The notes under the pieces: generated by a model | The model's input: only the letters and a program-made list of their open reading frames with translations | The model's database searches: none | What the model was told of the DNA's origin: nothing | Part shown: piece by piece, positions 8,701 through 15,137 of the stretch | How the letters are laid out: every line of letters starts with the position of its first letter | Position numbering within the stretch: the stretch's first letter is position 1 | Program-made: the position numbers and the translations under genes | Assembly: GCF_002150685.1 (NCBI RefSeq) | Contig: NZ_MSSW01000075.1 | Location: forward strand, 1 to 48,635 | Source of the DNA: Algoriphagus antarcticus | GTDB lineage: Bacteria > Bacteroidota > Bacteroidia > Cytophagales > Cyclobacteriaceae | DNA: 48,635 nucleotides | Direction: 5' to 3'

Positions 8701-10380
8701 GGATAGCACCACATCGGGTCTCCCATCACCGTTGATATCAAACATCCGCACATCGGGATCGCGCAAGTCCAGGTTCAATGTTTTAAAAAAGGCTCTGAAG
8801 GGCTGCCATTCCCCTTCGTCCGTTAGTTCAAAATAGCCCTGCAGGCCAGGGGAGTTGACCACTACCTGTTTTTCCCCGTTCGCCTCCAGATCCTGAAGTT
8901 GTAAAACACCGGTGGACAGACCCATGAAGGAAGGTTTGGGGATCACAGGTTTTGCAGAAGAAAATCGGACATTTCCTTTATCGTCTCCTCCCAAATTGGA
9001 TTTGTAGAACCAGCCATTTCCCTGTTCGGTTAAAATGCCGTTGATACCTTCATTAAACAAATCCACCCATTGATAATTGTCAGAAAGTCCAACAGGGGCA
9101 TGGATTAGATTTTGTGCTGTAACATCTTTCACTGCTGTATGCCATTGCAGCCATTGGTAATCAAAAACCATCTTGGGCAATGCTTTGGACGCATAACTAC
9201 CATTGCGCCGGACATAGCCCTTTTGGGTGATGCCCGTCAGATAGGTCAGTTCCGTCGGACGGGTCGTTTTGGTTAGTTCTTTGCTGGAAGGGGCATGATC
9301 AAAATCCATGGAGCGAACCAAAGTGGGCAGCCCACCATTTAACTCCGGGAAAGTATGAAACACTAAAATACGCTGGCACAGCCGGTAAGTTCGCATTTCA
9401 AAACAAGCTCTATAAGACGAAAAAGGGTCTTTTCGGACGAGCCAAGAAGCATTCTCATTGGGGGTTGGATTTTCCTCATCATGCTCACCATAGTCAAATA
9501 CTACCTCAAAAAAATGGGCAGTATCAACGGGCAGTTGGATTTGGTACGGACGGGATTTATCGATATAATACGCAGTTTGATTGCCGTACCTGACGCGTTT
9601 TAAATGTTTGTTGATAAAAGCGGCATTGCCGTTGAACCGGTTTTTCTCGTGAACGTCGTTTTTAACGTTCAGTAAATCTTCGGCTTTGTACTCATATTCG
9701 ACCCAGGAGCCTTTGTCGTCAAAAGAAAATTCGGGAAGCCATTGAAAAACCCTGGACTCATCTTTTGGATCGGCAATACGGCAGGATTTGCTGAACCCAA
9801 AAAAAGTGGTAATGTTTTCTTTGGAGGTAACGCGCCAATAAAAGCCATGATCCTGATGGTGGATCCGTTCAATACGTGAAAAACTCCCTTCGATCCGAGG
9901 ACGATAATGGCGTATGGTGAATTCCCCGGATTTTACCTGTCTGACAGGCCACTTCCCATTTTTCTGGTCCGTATATGGCACCAGTTCTTCCACCCCCGAA
10001 AACATAAAGCTATCTTCTCTTTGAATATTTTTTATATCATTGGCATCAAAATAAAGGGGAAGTTTTCTGTCTGTGCGTCGTTGGATAGCAGGCAGATCCA
10101 AATCCCAGCCAATACCGAACAGGCCGTTGCCAACCCCCGAATTGTACGAAAGCGATAAAGACGGGGTAAACCCATTCCGGTTAGGTGAAAAAGCTAATGG
10201 AATAGAAAAGGAAGAAGTGCCATTGACAGGATTGACCTGAAATTTTTCATCAATGCCTTTGATTGCTCCACCGCCTTTAGGCAAAGAAATAGAAGGTATC
10301 TCAATGGCATTGGATTTGGTTTTTCCCCCATCTGTTTTGAGGAAGTTTGTAGAGGATTTGTTTTGTGATTGCTCTTTCAT
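2794..10380 (-). CDS. Tc-toxin B-C fusion (SpvB/TcdB/RHS) with variable C-terminal tail
   Basis: 2528 residues. Order of parts: SpvB-type N terminus (residues about 35-330, starting with SLPKGGGAIKGIDEKFQVN and GIGWDLDLPAIQRR); a VCBS/FG-GAP beta-propeller (about 545-760, with NGDGRPDV, SGDGLTDI and SGTGATDI loops); TcdB middle domains (about 780-1100, with L-R-x-E-V-F-G-L-D near 935); YD/RHS repeats; and the RHS-associated core (about 2165-2225, GKERDEESGLEYHSARYY, ending N-P-I-G-L-I-D-L-K-G). In Tc toxins the B and C parts form a hollow cocoon that holds the cleaved C-terminal toxin until the TcA channel delivers it. The last ~300 residues differ from the core and include a small-residue-rich hydrophobic stretch, then GVDYI and a strand ending D-V-K-T-S, which could be a PD-(D/E)XK-like nuclease site (inference). 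There is no signal peptide. No TcA or immunity gene lies nearby. Confidence 0.9.
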   Translation of the reverse strand: MKEQSQNKSSTNFLKTDGGKTKSNAIEIPSISLPKGGGAIKGIDEKFQVNPVNGTSSFSIPLAFSPNRNGFTPSLSLSYNSGVGNGLFGIGWDLDLPAIQRRTDRKLPLYFDANDIKNIQREDSFMFSGVEELVPYTDQKNGKWPVRQVKSGEFTIRHYRPRIEGSFSRIERIHHQDHGFYWRVTSKENITTFFGFSKSCRIADPKDESRVFQWLPEFSFDDKGSWVEYEYKAEDLLNVKNDVHEKNRFNGNAAFINKHLKRVRYGNQTAYYIDKSRPYQIQLPVDTAHFFEVVFDYGEHDEENPTPNENASWLVRKDPFSSYRACFEMRTYRLCQRILVFHTFPELNGGLPTLVRSMDFDHAPSSKELTKTTRPTELTYLTGITQKGYVRRNGSYASKALPKMVFDYQWLQWHTAVKDVTAQNLIHAPVGLSDNYQWVDLFNEGINGILTEQGNGWFYKSNLGGDDKGNVRFSSAKPVIPKPSFMGLSTGVLQLQDLEANGEKQVVVNSPGLQGYFELTDEGEWQPFRAFFKTLNLDLRDPDVRMFDINGDGRPDVVLSDAGAFWWWENAGKTGYDSPQLARKPYDEEQGPAIVFSDQEQRIFLADMSGDGLTDIVRISNSGVCYWANLGYGRFSAKVTMGNAPVFDRPDQFNPVYLQLADISGTGATDIIYLGKNKFKAYLNFSGNTWSDATEIEPFFPTEQPNKITVTDLLGNGTACIVWSSELPAYRSAPMRYIDLMGGKKPHIMRCHENGFGKKTEIEYKSSTWFYLQDKLKGEPWITKLAFPVHCVSKTIVSEAVTNVRFTAKYTYHHGYYDHAEREFRGFGRVEQTDTEYFDVFEKAGAGNTVPAEHHQPPVLTKTWFHSGAFLDKQRILTQFKKEYWQEAFKANGFTATAEFELPDAVLLAADSLTGFDLNELSADEWREALRACKGMTLRQEVFGLDAEKRTADEKQTKGYAVHDPALLLFKAAALQTELVPYSVATHNCEIQLLQERDKNRFAVFMVKESEAISYVYERNPEDPRIAHTLTLETDELGNVLEAVSVVYPRLKEEAILKAVPTESLIIGNAKEVARKGQQKQWVTFIKNEVTNDIIEPESYYLRKGWETKTYELTGIKPKKSFFTIADFKGKVKTFQEIKYQQKATTGAQKRLIEHIKTKFYNADVSAPLPDGKLAIYAIPFEAYQLAYTPDLLADIFTPTALAAPMNLTDADMHAGKFLKDDQNWWIQSGTIHYRRAGENLSDVKDHFFAPVAYTDPFDSVTEVFYDPLHIIMQKSIDALGNESQVLRFNYRTLSPDIMRDINDNISSVVVDELGLVKAAAVEGKATGNPVQGEEGDHLTGFTEQTEGTEAQNIIDFFNHARIPAPQVCNSTVLHQIARKLLGNASARMVYDFSKQPTVVASIVREQHAKQNPNDSPLQISFEYSDGLGKVAMKKVQAEPGKIKAPDGTWLDSGDQLRWVGNGRTVLNNKGNPIRQYEPYFSTTPAYENDPAWVEQGVSPTLYYDGAGRNVKTEFPNGTFTKVVFDAWKQYSHDVNDTVKDSDWHKQRMALGNSDPEKKAARQTEIHDNTPSCLLLDTLGRPTLGIDHNRWEDAPGSIKEVFNYTTSELDIEGNSLSVTDARGNVVMRYRYDMLGHRVTQTSMDAGKRWMLNNALGNPVKAWDERRHLFSYEYDALHRSTKNQVEGGDGPTPLHHSYEWIIYGENQPNAKARNLRGKGAILFDSAGKVSSEKYDFKGNLLESTRQLCQDYKNLPDWTTPASVAMEPEVFTSKSEYDALNRPVKMFTPHTAQIPASVIFSEYNEANLLNALSAKLRGSNNDTPFVKNIDYDAKGQRMAILYGNNTVTRYTYDPATFRMNRLLTTRNAGAGMLQDLNYTYDPTGNITFIKDDALQSIFFNNNRVDPDCAYLYDSIYRLIQATGREHIAGNTAPDAYDAKRTNLPHKGDGNQLQTYTQRYQYDAAGNMLLMQNVNSWKRTFTCSPTNNQLLTAPANSDAGTPFTYTYDPHGNMSKMPHLPGMDWNFKDQLQHIDITASLENDAAGGAYYVYDASGERIRKVVEKNNVTEERIYLGGFEIFRKRRNGTIELERETLHIMDDTRRIALIDTKIKPNHAAELPLIRYQFSNHLGTASLELDGSDQAQIISYEEYYPYGSTSYHASDQVREVPAKRYRYTGKERDEESGLEYHSARYYLPWLARWSSADHTGIKAGLNLFAYVKSNPIGLIDLKGTEDSPANSKKEPTISDSIGLGLTVAYLMASMEVDKLLRSPTLAPVMTLYGPNGMLDKAAQKLEEGIVEGKFGKDYVTKEEHKKQLGAIVEVGGSLFPGLGEVKVGLPGPKLAFAEAGSGSLATNVAVAVPAIVSRTPALLVVAAAAIESKGAKILSNNEHAAHTDKTKAIPKTIRATQGEAEAYKESLRRGEIGLQRPGKVSEGGVDYITAIQNQSTGEVTIYITDVKTSTIGKFPAPQTTKIPIEWGREVEAAIAPGRLDLGNANLENRVREAFRDGRVVPRQINVDYSPKGQGSISGF

Positions 10381-11204
10381 CCTTTGTGCTTTTAAGCGCT
10401 GGGCAAAATCAAATGTGATGCAACTGTGTCGGCTTTGAAGTTAAGTTGCTGCCTTTTTGATTGTACAGAAGCAATGGGTTGTTAAATTTTATGGAAAAAT
10501 GAGTATTCCCTAATTGTTAACGAGACAATGAATTGGCTTGAATAATGGCCTAGTAATTCCTTAATAAATCTCTCACCAAATCTCAGTTCCAATAAATGTA
10601 TGGCAGAGGAATAACCAAGCCAATGAAATGTTACCGACTTTTAATCCTGCTTTTTTACGTATGGTTTGAAAAATTCCTGGAGACTTCCCTTGCTATATTT
10701 TTTCTTAGCCTTTCACTCTCAAACAACTATTCTTCTGGCTTTTCATACCGAAAGAATTCCTTGGAGCAATTTCAGCTCCCTCTATTCTATTAAAAATAAT
10801 ACCCAAACAGTTGGACTTTAGGGTATCAATCATTGCCCTTTTCTTCTTGGTCTACAAAAATTACCACCTTTTGAATTAATAAGAAACAATACCAGCAAAA
10901 TAAAAGAAAATAAATACTTTGCAGGTCAAACAGACTGGTTTTCAGAGCTTTCGGCTGAATTCGAAAAGGTTATGGAAGGAGTTCCTAGAAAATTTTCGAT
11001 CCTTTTACGCTGTGATCCCCTCCTACAGAAACACTAAGTCTAGGGTGTGTAACTTCTAAGCGTGGGGTAATCCTGTTTTGGAGAAGCTGTGTAAATGACA
11101 GAAAATAAGCTCTCCCACCTTCCAACGCGACAAAAAATATAATTTCTTTAGTACACTTTATAATCCAAGATACTGTCGCCACTGTGACAAAGAAACCATG
11201 GTGA
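10381..11204. other. Gene-poor region with possible coding remnants
   Basis: About 820 bp upstream of the toxin gene. It must hold the toxin promoter, but no clear TAnnTTTG element stands out. A short plus-strand frame ending at 11036, including A-G-Q-T-D-W-F-S-E-L-S-A-E-F-E-K, reads like a piece of a real protein but has no start and no recognisable family. A 65-codon frame starting at 10596 has a hydrophobic N terminus and stops after 65 codons. I cannot support any intact gene. Confidence 0.45.
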
Positions 11205-12098
11205 ATATACCTCTTTCAAGCCCGGAGGCTAGTGGCTGGCAGATTATGGCGCACATATAGACAGCCGTGGAGGCAATATCACCTATGTAGCATCAGAAGA
11301 AACCTACTATTGGTATGGTGAACAAAGAGGAGCTCCAAGGAGAGTTTCCTGCTATTATTCCAAGGATCTTTATAACTGGAAAAAGAAGGTGTGGTGCTGG
11401 AAAAAGGAGAGATAAAAGTTGTCGAGCGACCAAAAGTCATCCAAGATGAAGTGAATATGAAACACGTCATGTGGCTTCACTATGACAATTTGAAATATCT
11501 GACAGCTGAACTAGGCGTGGCTATTAGCGACAGTTCTACCTGCCCGTTCAAAGTAAGAGATCACTACAGACCCAATGGTCACGAGTCTCTTGACATAGGT
11601 ATGTATTTGGAGCCAGACACCAAGAAAGCATACATTGGCTATGCAGCAGATCATATCAATAAATTATCAGAATGGTGGAATTATCAGAAGACTAACTCTC
11701 TACTACCACCAATGACGAGGACATAGAAGTTCATTGCGAAGGACCAGGAATATTGAAAAAAAACGGTAAGTTTTACCTGCTAACCAGCGGGTACTCGGGC
11801 TCGACTCCCAACCCAGCGACCTTTTACACATCCGAAATATCATGGGCCTTACACCAAACACGGAAATCCATTTGTATGTGATGCGGGAAACAACACTTTC
11901 AACTTCCAGCTATGCTTTATTTTTAAGATTCCGGGATACAAAGATGCCTATCTCTACATGGGTGAACGCTAGAACGGAAGAGGAATACCGGTATCAGAAT
12001 ATGTATTCCTACCGATCACTAGCACCGACGAAGGTGAAATTTAAATTCATTGGTACAATATGTGGTATCTGAGCGTGTTTACTCCAGAGAATACGTAG
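11205..12098 (+). pseudogene. Glycoside hydrolase family 43 pseudogene
   Basis: Different frames of this stretch together spell a GH43-like beta-propeller enzyme (arabinofuranosidase/galactosidase type). In order: W-L-A-D-Y-G-A-H-I-D-S-R-G-G; Y-Y-W-Y-G-E; S-C-Y-Y-S-K-D-L-Y-N-W-K; V-E-R-P-K-V-I; H-V-M-W-L-H-Y; G-V-A-I-S-D-S; N-G-H-E-S-L-D; K-K-N-G-K-F-Y-L-L-T-S-G-Y-S-G; and a C-terminal Y-L-Y-M-G-E-R. Joining them needs frame changes near 11385, 11700 and 11845, and the last segment has in-frame stops at 11970 (TAG) and 12042 (TAA); another TAG lies at 11230. The start region is missing or unrecognisable. It would have acted on plant or algal polysaccharide; in this state no functional enzyme can be made. 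Confidence 0.75.
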
Positions 12099-12261
12099 CG
12101 AACATAGTTAGAAATACCTGTCCATTTAAAACATAGTCCGTTCGAAACCAAATGATTTACGTAGTGAATACAAGACAAGAAGTTGCTCGTATAGCCAATT
12201 TTAATTAATACATAGCTAGCTTTTATCCTAGCTTAGTCAAAAACCACACAATCTTTTACCC

Positions 12262-13434
12262 ATGAAAACCTATCTTAATATCTTCCTATTTCTAGTTTTC
12301 ACTTATAGTTCAGCATGTTCACAAGAAAGCCCAACAGTTGACCCTATCCCAACAGGTGATATCACGGTTCAAGAAGCTTTTCCTGAGCTATCATTCACCA
12401 GACCGGTGGATTTTCAGCATGCTGGAGACAACTCGAATAGAATATTTGTGGTGGAGCAACGTGGTGTGATTTCAGTTTTTCAAAATGATGCAGCGACAAC
12501 TCAGAAAGGTGATTTTCTTAACATTGAAAGTCAAGTAGATGATTCTGGAAATGAAGAAGGATTATTGGGACTTGCCTTCCACCCTGATTATGAAAACAAC
12601 GGCTTTTTCTATGTGAACTATACCGCTTCTAATCCCGATCGAACAGTAATTTCACGTTTTAGTGTTTCCGCATCAAATCCCATTCAGGCAGACGCAAGTA
12701 GTGAACTCGTGCTCTTAGAATATGATCAACCCTATTCCAATCACAATGGAGGACAAGTTTCATTTGGCCCGGATGGCTACTTATATATAGCTGTAGGTGA
12801 TGGAGGAAGCGGTGGAGATCCACAAGGAAATGGGCAAAACCTAAAAACCCTTCTGGGAAGTATTCTGAGAATAGACGTAGATCAGCAAGATGGGGCAACC
12901 AATTATTCAATCCCTGCTGACAATCCATTTGCAAATAACAGCGAAGGCTTCAAAGGAGAAATCTATGCTTACGGCTTGCGCAATCCTTGGAGATTTAGCT
13001 TTGACTCAGCCAATGGTCAGTTGTGGACTGGTGATGTAGGTCAAAACAAGTATGAAGAAGTAGACATCATTAAAAAAGGTGGGAATTACGGTTGGAAAAC
13101 GATGGAAGGCTTTCACTGCTTCAAACCCGCTGATTGTAATAAGGAAGGGCTGGAATTGCCTATTTGGGAATATGACCATACTCAGGGCGATATATCAATC
13201 ACAGGAGGTTTTGTATATCGAGGTTCTAGCCTGGAAGAATTGGAAGGACTTTATATCTATGCAGATTACGTGTCTGGAAGAATTTGGACTTTGGATAGCA
13301 ATGATCCGGCAAATCCAGTTAACAAAGAATTACTGAACGCCGATTTCCCCATCTCCTCTTTCGGAATAGACCAAAATCAGGAATTGTATATCTGTGGATT
13401 TGACGGTAAAATCTATAAGCTTGGGTATGAGTAG
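12262..13434 (+). CDS. PQQ-dependent sugar dehydrogenase-like lipoprotein (GSDH family)
   Basis: 390 residues. The N terminus is a lipoprotein-type signal ending in S-S-A-C at about residue 19, so the protein is probably anchored facing the periplasm or the cell surface. The rest is a six-bladed glucose/sorbosone dehydrogenase propeller: G-L-L-G-L-A-F-H-P-D-Y, then S-N-H-N-G-G (the His near 162 matches the catalytic base of soluble glucose dehydrogenase), Y-I-A-V-G-D-G-G, G-L-R-N-P-W-R-F-S-F-D, and G-D-V-G-Q-N-K-Y-E-E-V. Family members oxidise aldoses with PQQ and pass electrons to the respiratory chain; whether this one binds PQQ or what sugar it uses is not shown by sequence. No PQQ biosynthesis genes are in the window. 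It is followed by hairpins shared with the convergent gene. Confidence 0.85.
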   Translation: MKTYLNIFLFLVFTYSSACSQESPTVDPIPTGDITVQEAFPELSFTRPVDFQHAGDNSNRIFVVEQRGVISVFQNDAATTQKGDFLNIESQVDDSGNEEGLLGLAFHPDYENNGFFYVNYTASNPDRTVISRFSVSASNPIQADASSELVLLEYDQPYSNHNGGQVSFGPDGYLYIAVGDGGSGGDPQGNGQNLKTLLGSILRIDVDQQDGATNYSIPADNPFANNSEGFKGEIYAYGLRNPWRFSFDSANGQLWTGDVGQNKYEEVDIIKKGGNYGWKTMEGFHCFKPADCNKEGLELPIWEYDHTQGDISITGGFVYRGSSLEELEGLYIYADYVSGRIWTLDSNDPANPVNKELLNADFPISSFGIDQNQELYICGFDGKIYKLGYE

Positions 13435-13443
13435 ATAAATGTC

Positions 13444-13462
13444 ATCAAGACAAAGTCTTGAT
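13444..13462. repeat. Perfect inverted repeat after the GSDH gene
   Basis: ATCAAGAC, three A residues, then GTCTTGAT: an 8-bp perfect stem with a 3-base loop just after the stop codon. It lacks a following T run, so it is a 3' stabilising hairpin or part of a compound terminator with the next hairpin. Confidence 0.6.
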
Positions 13463-13474
13463 CTCAAATCTCTC

Positions 13475-13497
13475 CCCCGGTATCTATCGGGGCTTTT
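13475..13497. terminator. Terminator between convergent genes
   Basis: CCCCG, an 8-base loop, CGGGG, then CTTTT on the plus strand. It lies between the stops of the convergent GSDH and DUF3109 genes and probably ends the plus-strand transcript. Confidence 0.55.
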
Positions 13498-14059
13498 ATC
13501 CCTCTATCTCTCTCAACAGTTCCTCATACCAAGCGGCTCCGTATTTACGGGTAAGGGCATCTTTTAGGAATTTGTAGATGGGTACTTTGAGGCTAGAGCC
13601 TAGTTGACAAGCAGGATCACAGATATGCCAGCGGTCATAATTCAGTGCGTCAAACTGATCGTATTTGGTGACACGAATCGGATACATGTGACAGCTGATG
13701 GGCTTTTTCCATGTGGTCTTCCCATCGAGGTAAGCCTGTTCAATTCCGCATTTCAGAATGCCTCTATCGTCATGTAAAGCATAGGCACATTCTCTGTTGT
13801 CGCCGATGGTCGGAGTTCCCTTGTCACCATCCTTGTCAAATACCCAAGTTCCCTGCTTTGCGATAGCCTGACGACCTTCCTCAGTGATGTAATCTTTGAC
13901 AATCGGGTAGATATCCTCGATGATCTTGGTTTCCTCGTCTTCTAAAGGAGCACCGGCGTCTCCCTCCACACAGCAAGCACCTTTGCAAGCCTCAAGGTCA
14001 CATACGAAAAAATTCTCCTTTATATCATCCGAAAGCACGGTATCCCCAACTATTATCAT
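13496..14059 (-). CDS. DUF3109 family protein
   Basis: 187 residues, near the usual length for DUF3109, a family common in Bacteroidota and related to the Cys-rich YkgJ-type zinc or iron-sulphur binding proteins. Visible cysteines: C20, C25, C29 and C30 (V-C-D-L-E-A-C-K-G-A-C-C), then R-E-C-A-Y, L-K-C-G-I, I-S-C-H-M-Y-P-I-R and H-I-C-D-P-A-C. This pattern indicates metal binding; the function is unknown. The start ATG has a TAACTTTG element 19 bp upstream, so the gene probably has its own promoter although it follows the DUF4442 gene by 39 bp on the same strand. Confidence 0.88.
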   Translation of the reverse strand: MIIVGDTVLSDDIKENFFVCDLEACKGACCVEGDAGAPLEDEETKIIEDIYPIVKDYITEEGRQAIAKQGTWVFDKDGDKGTPTIGDNRECAYALHDDRGILKCGIEQAYLDGKTTWKKPISCHMYPIRVTKYDQFDALNYDRWHICDPACQLGSSLKVPIYKFLKDALTRKYGAAWYEELLREIEG

Positions 14060-14078
14060 GGTCTTCTTTGTTAATGGG

Positions 14079-14086
14079 CAAAGTTA
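14079..14086 (-). promoter_or_regulatory. -7 element (TAACTTTG) of the DUF3109 gene
   Basis: On the minus strand this reads TAACTTTG, a perfect match to the Bacteroidota -7 consensus TAnnTTTG. It lies in the gap between two same-strand genes, 19 bp before the DUF3109 ATG. No good TTTG-like -33 box is seen at the expected distance, so support is moderate. Confidence 0.5.
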
Positions 14087-14098
14087 CGCAATCGAAAG

Positions 14099-14578
14099 CT
14101 AGTCATTCGGCTTCGCAACCTCTTTTCTTCGCACATATACTCCTTTCTGCAACTTGGCAATAACTATCCCTTCTTCGTTTTTCACCTCGCAGGGAAATTC
14201 GAAAACTCCTTTTCCATCTCGATTAACAACCGTTTTTATCTCAGAAATTTGGGATGGAGAAAGTTTGAAATCTGCATAAACTGTTCCCTTTCCCGGTTTT
14301 ACAAATTCTATGCTTGCCGTCTTGTCCCAAACGACGTATTCCTCGCCCAACTGAATCAAGAGGATAAACATAAAAAATGGATCGCACATGGAATAGAGAG
14401 ATCCGCCAAACGCAGTACCTAGCAAGTTTCGATTGTACCAAGTGAGGTTGAGGCGAGTGCGGAAGCTGGAAAAATCGTCTGAATAGTCCACCACTTTGAT
14501 TCCAGAAAACAAATACGGCGGATACCAATTGATCAGTCGAATGAGCCGCCTAAACTTCTTGTTATTCTTTTTATCCAT
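14099..14578 (-). CDS. DUF4442 hot-dog fold protein (thioesterase-like)
   Basis: 159 residues from the ATG at 14578; an in-frame TTG six codons earlier is possible but less likely. The sequence matches DUF4442 proteins, which adopt the hot-dog fold of acyl-CoA thioesterases: R-L-N-L-T-W-Y-N-R-N-L-L-G-T-A-F-G-G-S-L-Y-S-M-C-D-P-F-F is the usual helix region, followed by strands with W-D-K-T-A-S-I-E-F. No biochemical substrate is assigned to the family, so an acyl-thioester hydrolase or binding role is inference. It lies upstream of the DUF3109 gene on the same strand and diverges from rnpB. Confidence 0.8.
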   Translation of the reverse strand: MDKKNNKKFRRLIRLINWYPPYLFSGIKVVDYSDDFSSFRTRLNLTWYNRNLLGTAFGGSLYSMCDPFFMFILLIQLGEEYVVWDKTASIEFVKPGKGTVYADFKLSPSQISEIKTVVNRDGKGVFEFPCEVKNEEGIVIAKLQKGVYVRRKEVAKPND

Positions 14579-14686
14579 TTGAAAAAGATAAGCCAAAAGA
14601 CACAGAAAAAGAACGACTTATAAAATCACCTTTCTTGTTGCCTGCTTCCTAAGGCATATTTATTATACTGATAGCAAGATTTTACC

Positions 14687-14694
14687 GTACTTTG
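14687..14694 (+). promoter_or_regulatory. Probable rnpB promoter -7 region
   Basis: GTACTTTG lies five bases before the predicted 5' end of the RNase P RNA (GTGCAAGTC). It is one base shorter than TAnnTTTG in its TACTTTG core. The spacing to the RNA start suits a -7 element; no clear -33 box is seen. Confidence 0.45.
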
Positions 14695-14698
14695 CAAT

Positions 14699-15115
14699 GT
14701 GCAAGTCGTCTTGTCGTCCCGATAGCTATTGGGAAGGAAAGTCCGGGCAACATAGAGCGCCATACTTCCTAACGGGAAGGAGGCTGACTGGTGACGGTCA
14801 GTTTACAGCCAGTGCCACAGAAAATATACCGCCCTCCAACAAGCTCAGGGCGAGCCCGAAGGGAGTCGAAGGGTAAGGGTGAAAAGGTGGAGTAAGAGCC
14901 CACCGCTCTGGCAGTGATGTCAGGGGCATGGCAAACCTTATGGGTTGAAAGATCAAATAGGTTCCGCGTCGGATTAAGTTCCGAGAAAAGTTGCTCGCTT
15001 TTATGCGGAACGGGTAGATCGATGGACCCCGATTGCAAAGTCGGGGCTAGATAAATGGCAAGAAACCAATTCTGAAAATAGAAGAGGAAACAGAACCCGG
15101 CTTATAGACTTGCAC
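14699..15115 (+). ncRNA. rnpB: RNase P RNA, bacterial type A
   Basis: The catalytic RNA of ribonuclease P, which trims the 5' leader of pre-tRNA. Hallmarks in order: GTGCAAGTC at the 5' end pairing with GACTTGCAC at the 3' end (P1); GGAAAGTCCGGGC with CATAGAGCG; GTGCCACAGAAAATATACCG; GGTAAGGGTGAAAAGGTGG followed by GTAAGAGCCCACC; CAGGGGCATGGCAAACC; AGATAAATGGC; and ACAGAACCCGGCTTATA near the 3' end. The length, about 417 nt, is normal for the group. A T-rich run follows directly. The P12 arm is formed by an unusual palindromic sequence, listed separately. The 5' sequence CCCGATAGCTATTGGGAAG forms a strong P3-like helix. Confidence 0.95.
14834..14870 (+). repeat. rnpB: Palindromic repeat-like element forming rnpB P12
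   Basis: Between the conserved ACCGCC and GGTAAGGGTG blocks of rnpB lies CTCCAACAAGCTCAGG then GCGAGCCCGAAGGGAGTCGAAG. This resembles the dispersed palindromic element found in many bacterial genomes as CTTCGACAAGCTCAGG with variable ends. It occupies exactly the variable P12 helix, where insertions are tolerated. Confidence 0.55.
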
Positions 15116-15137
15116 TTTTTTATTTTATATTGAAACT

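Noticed and set aside
10985..11182. Minus-strand ORF of 65 codons with a G-G-D-H-S motif
   Set aside because: No start context, no family, and it lies in a decayed region.
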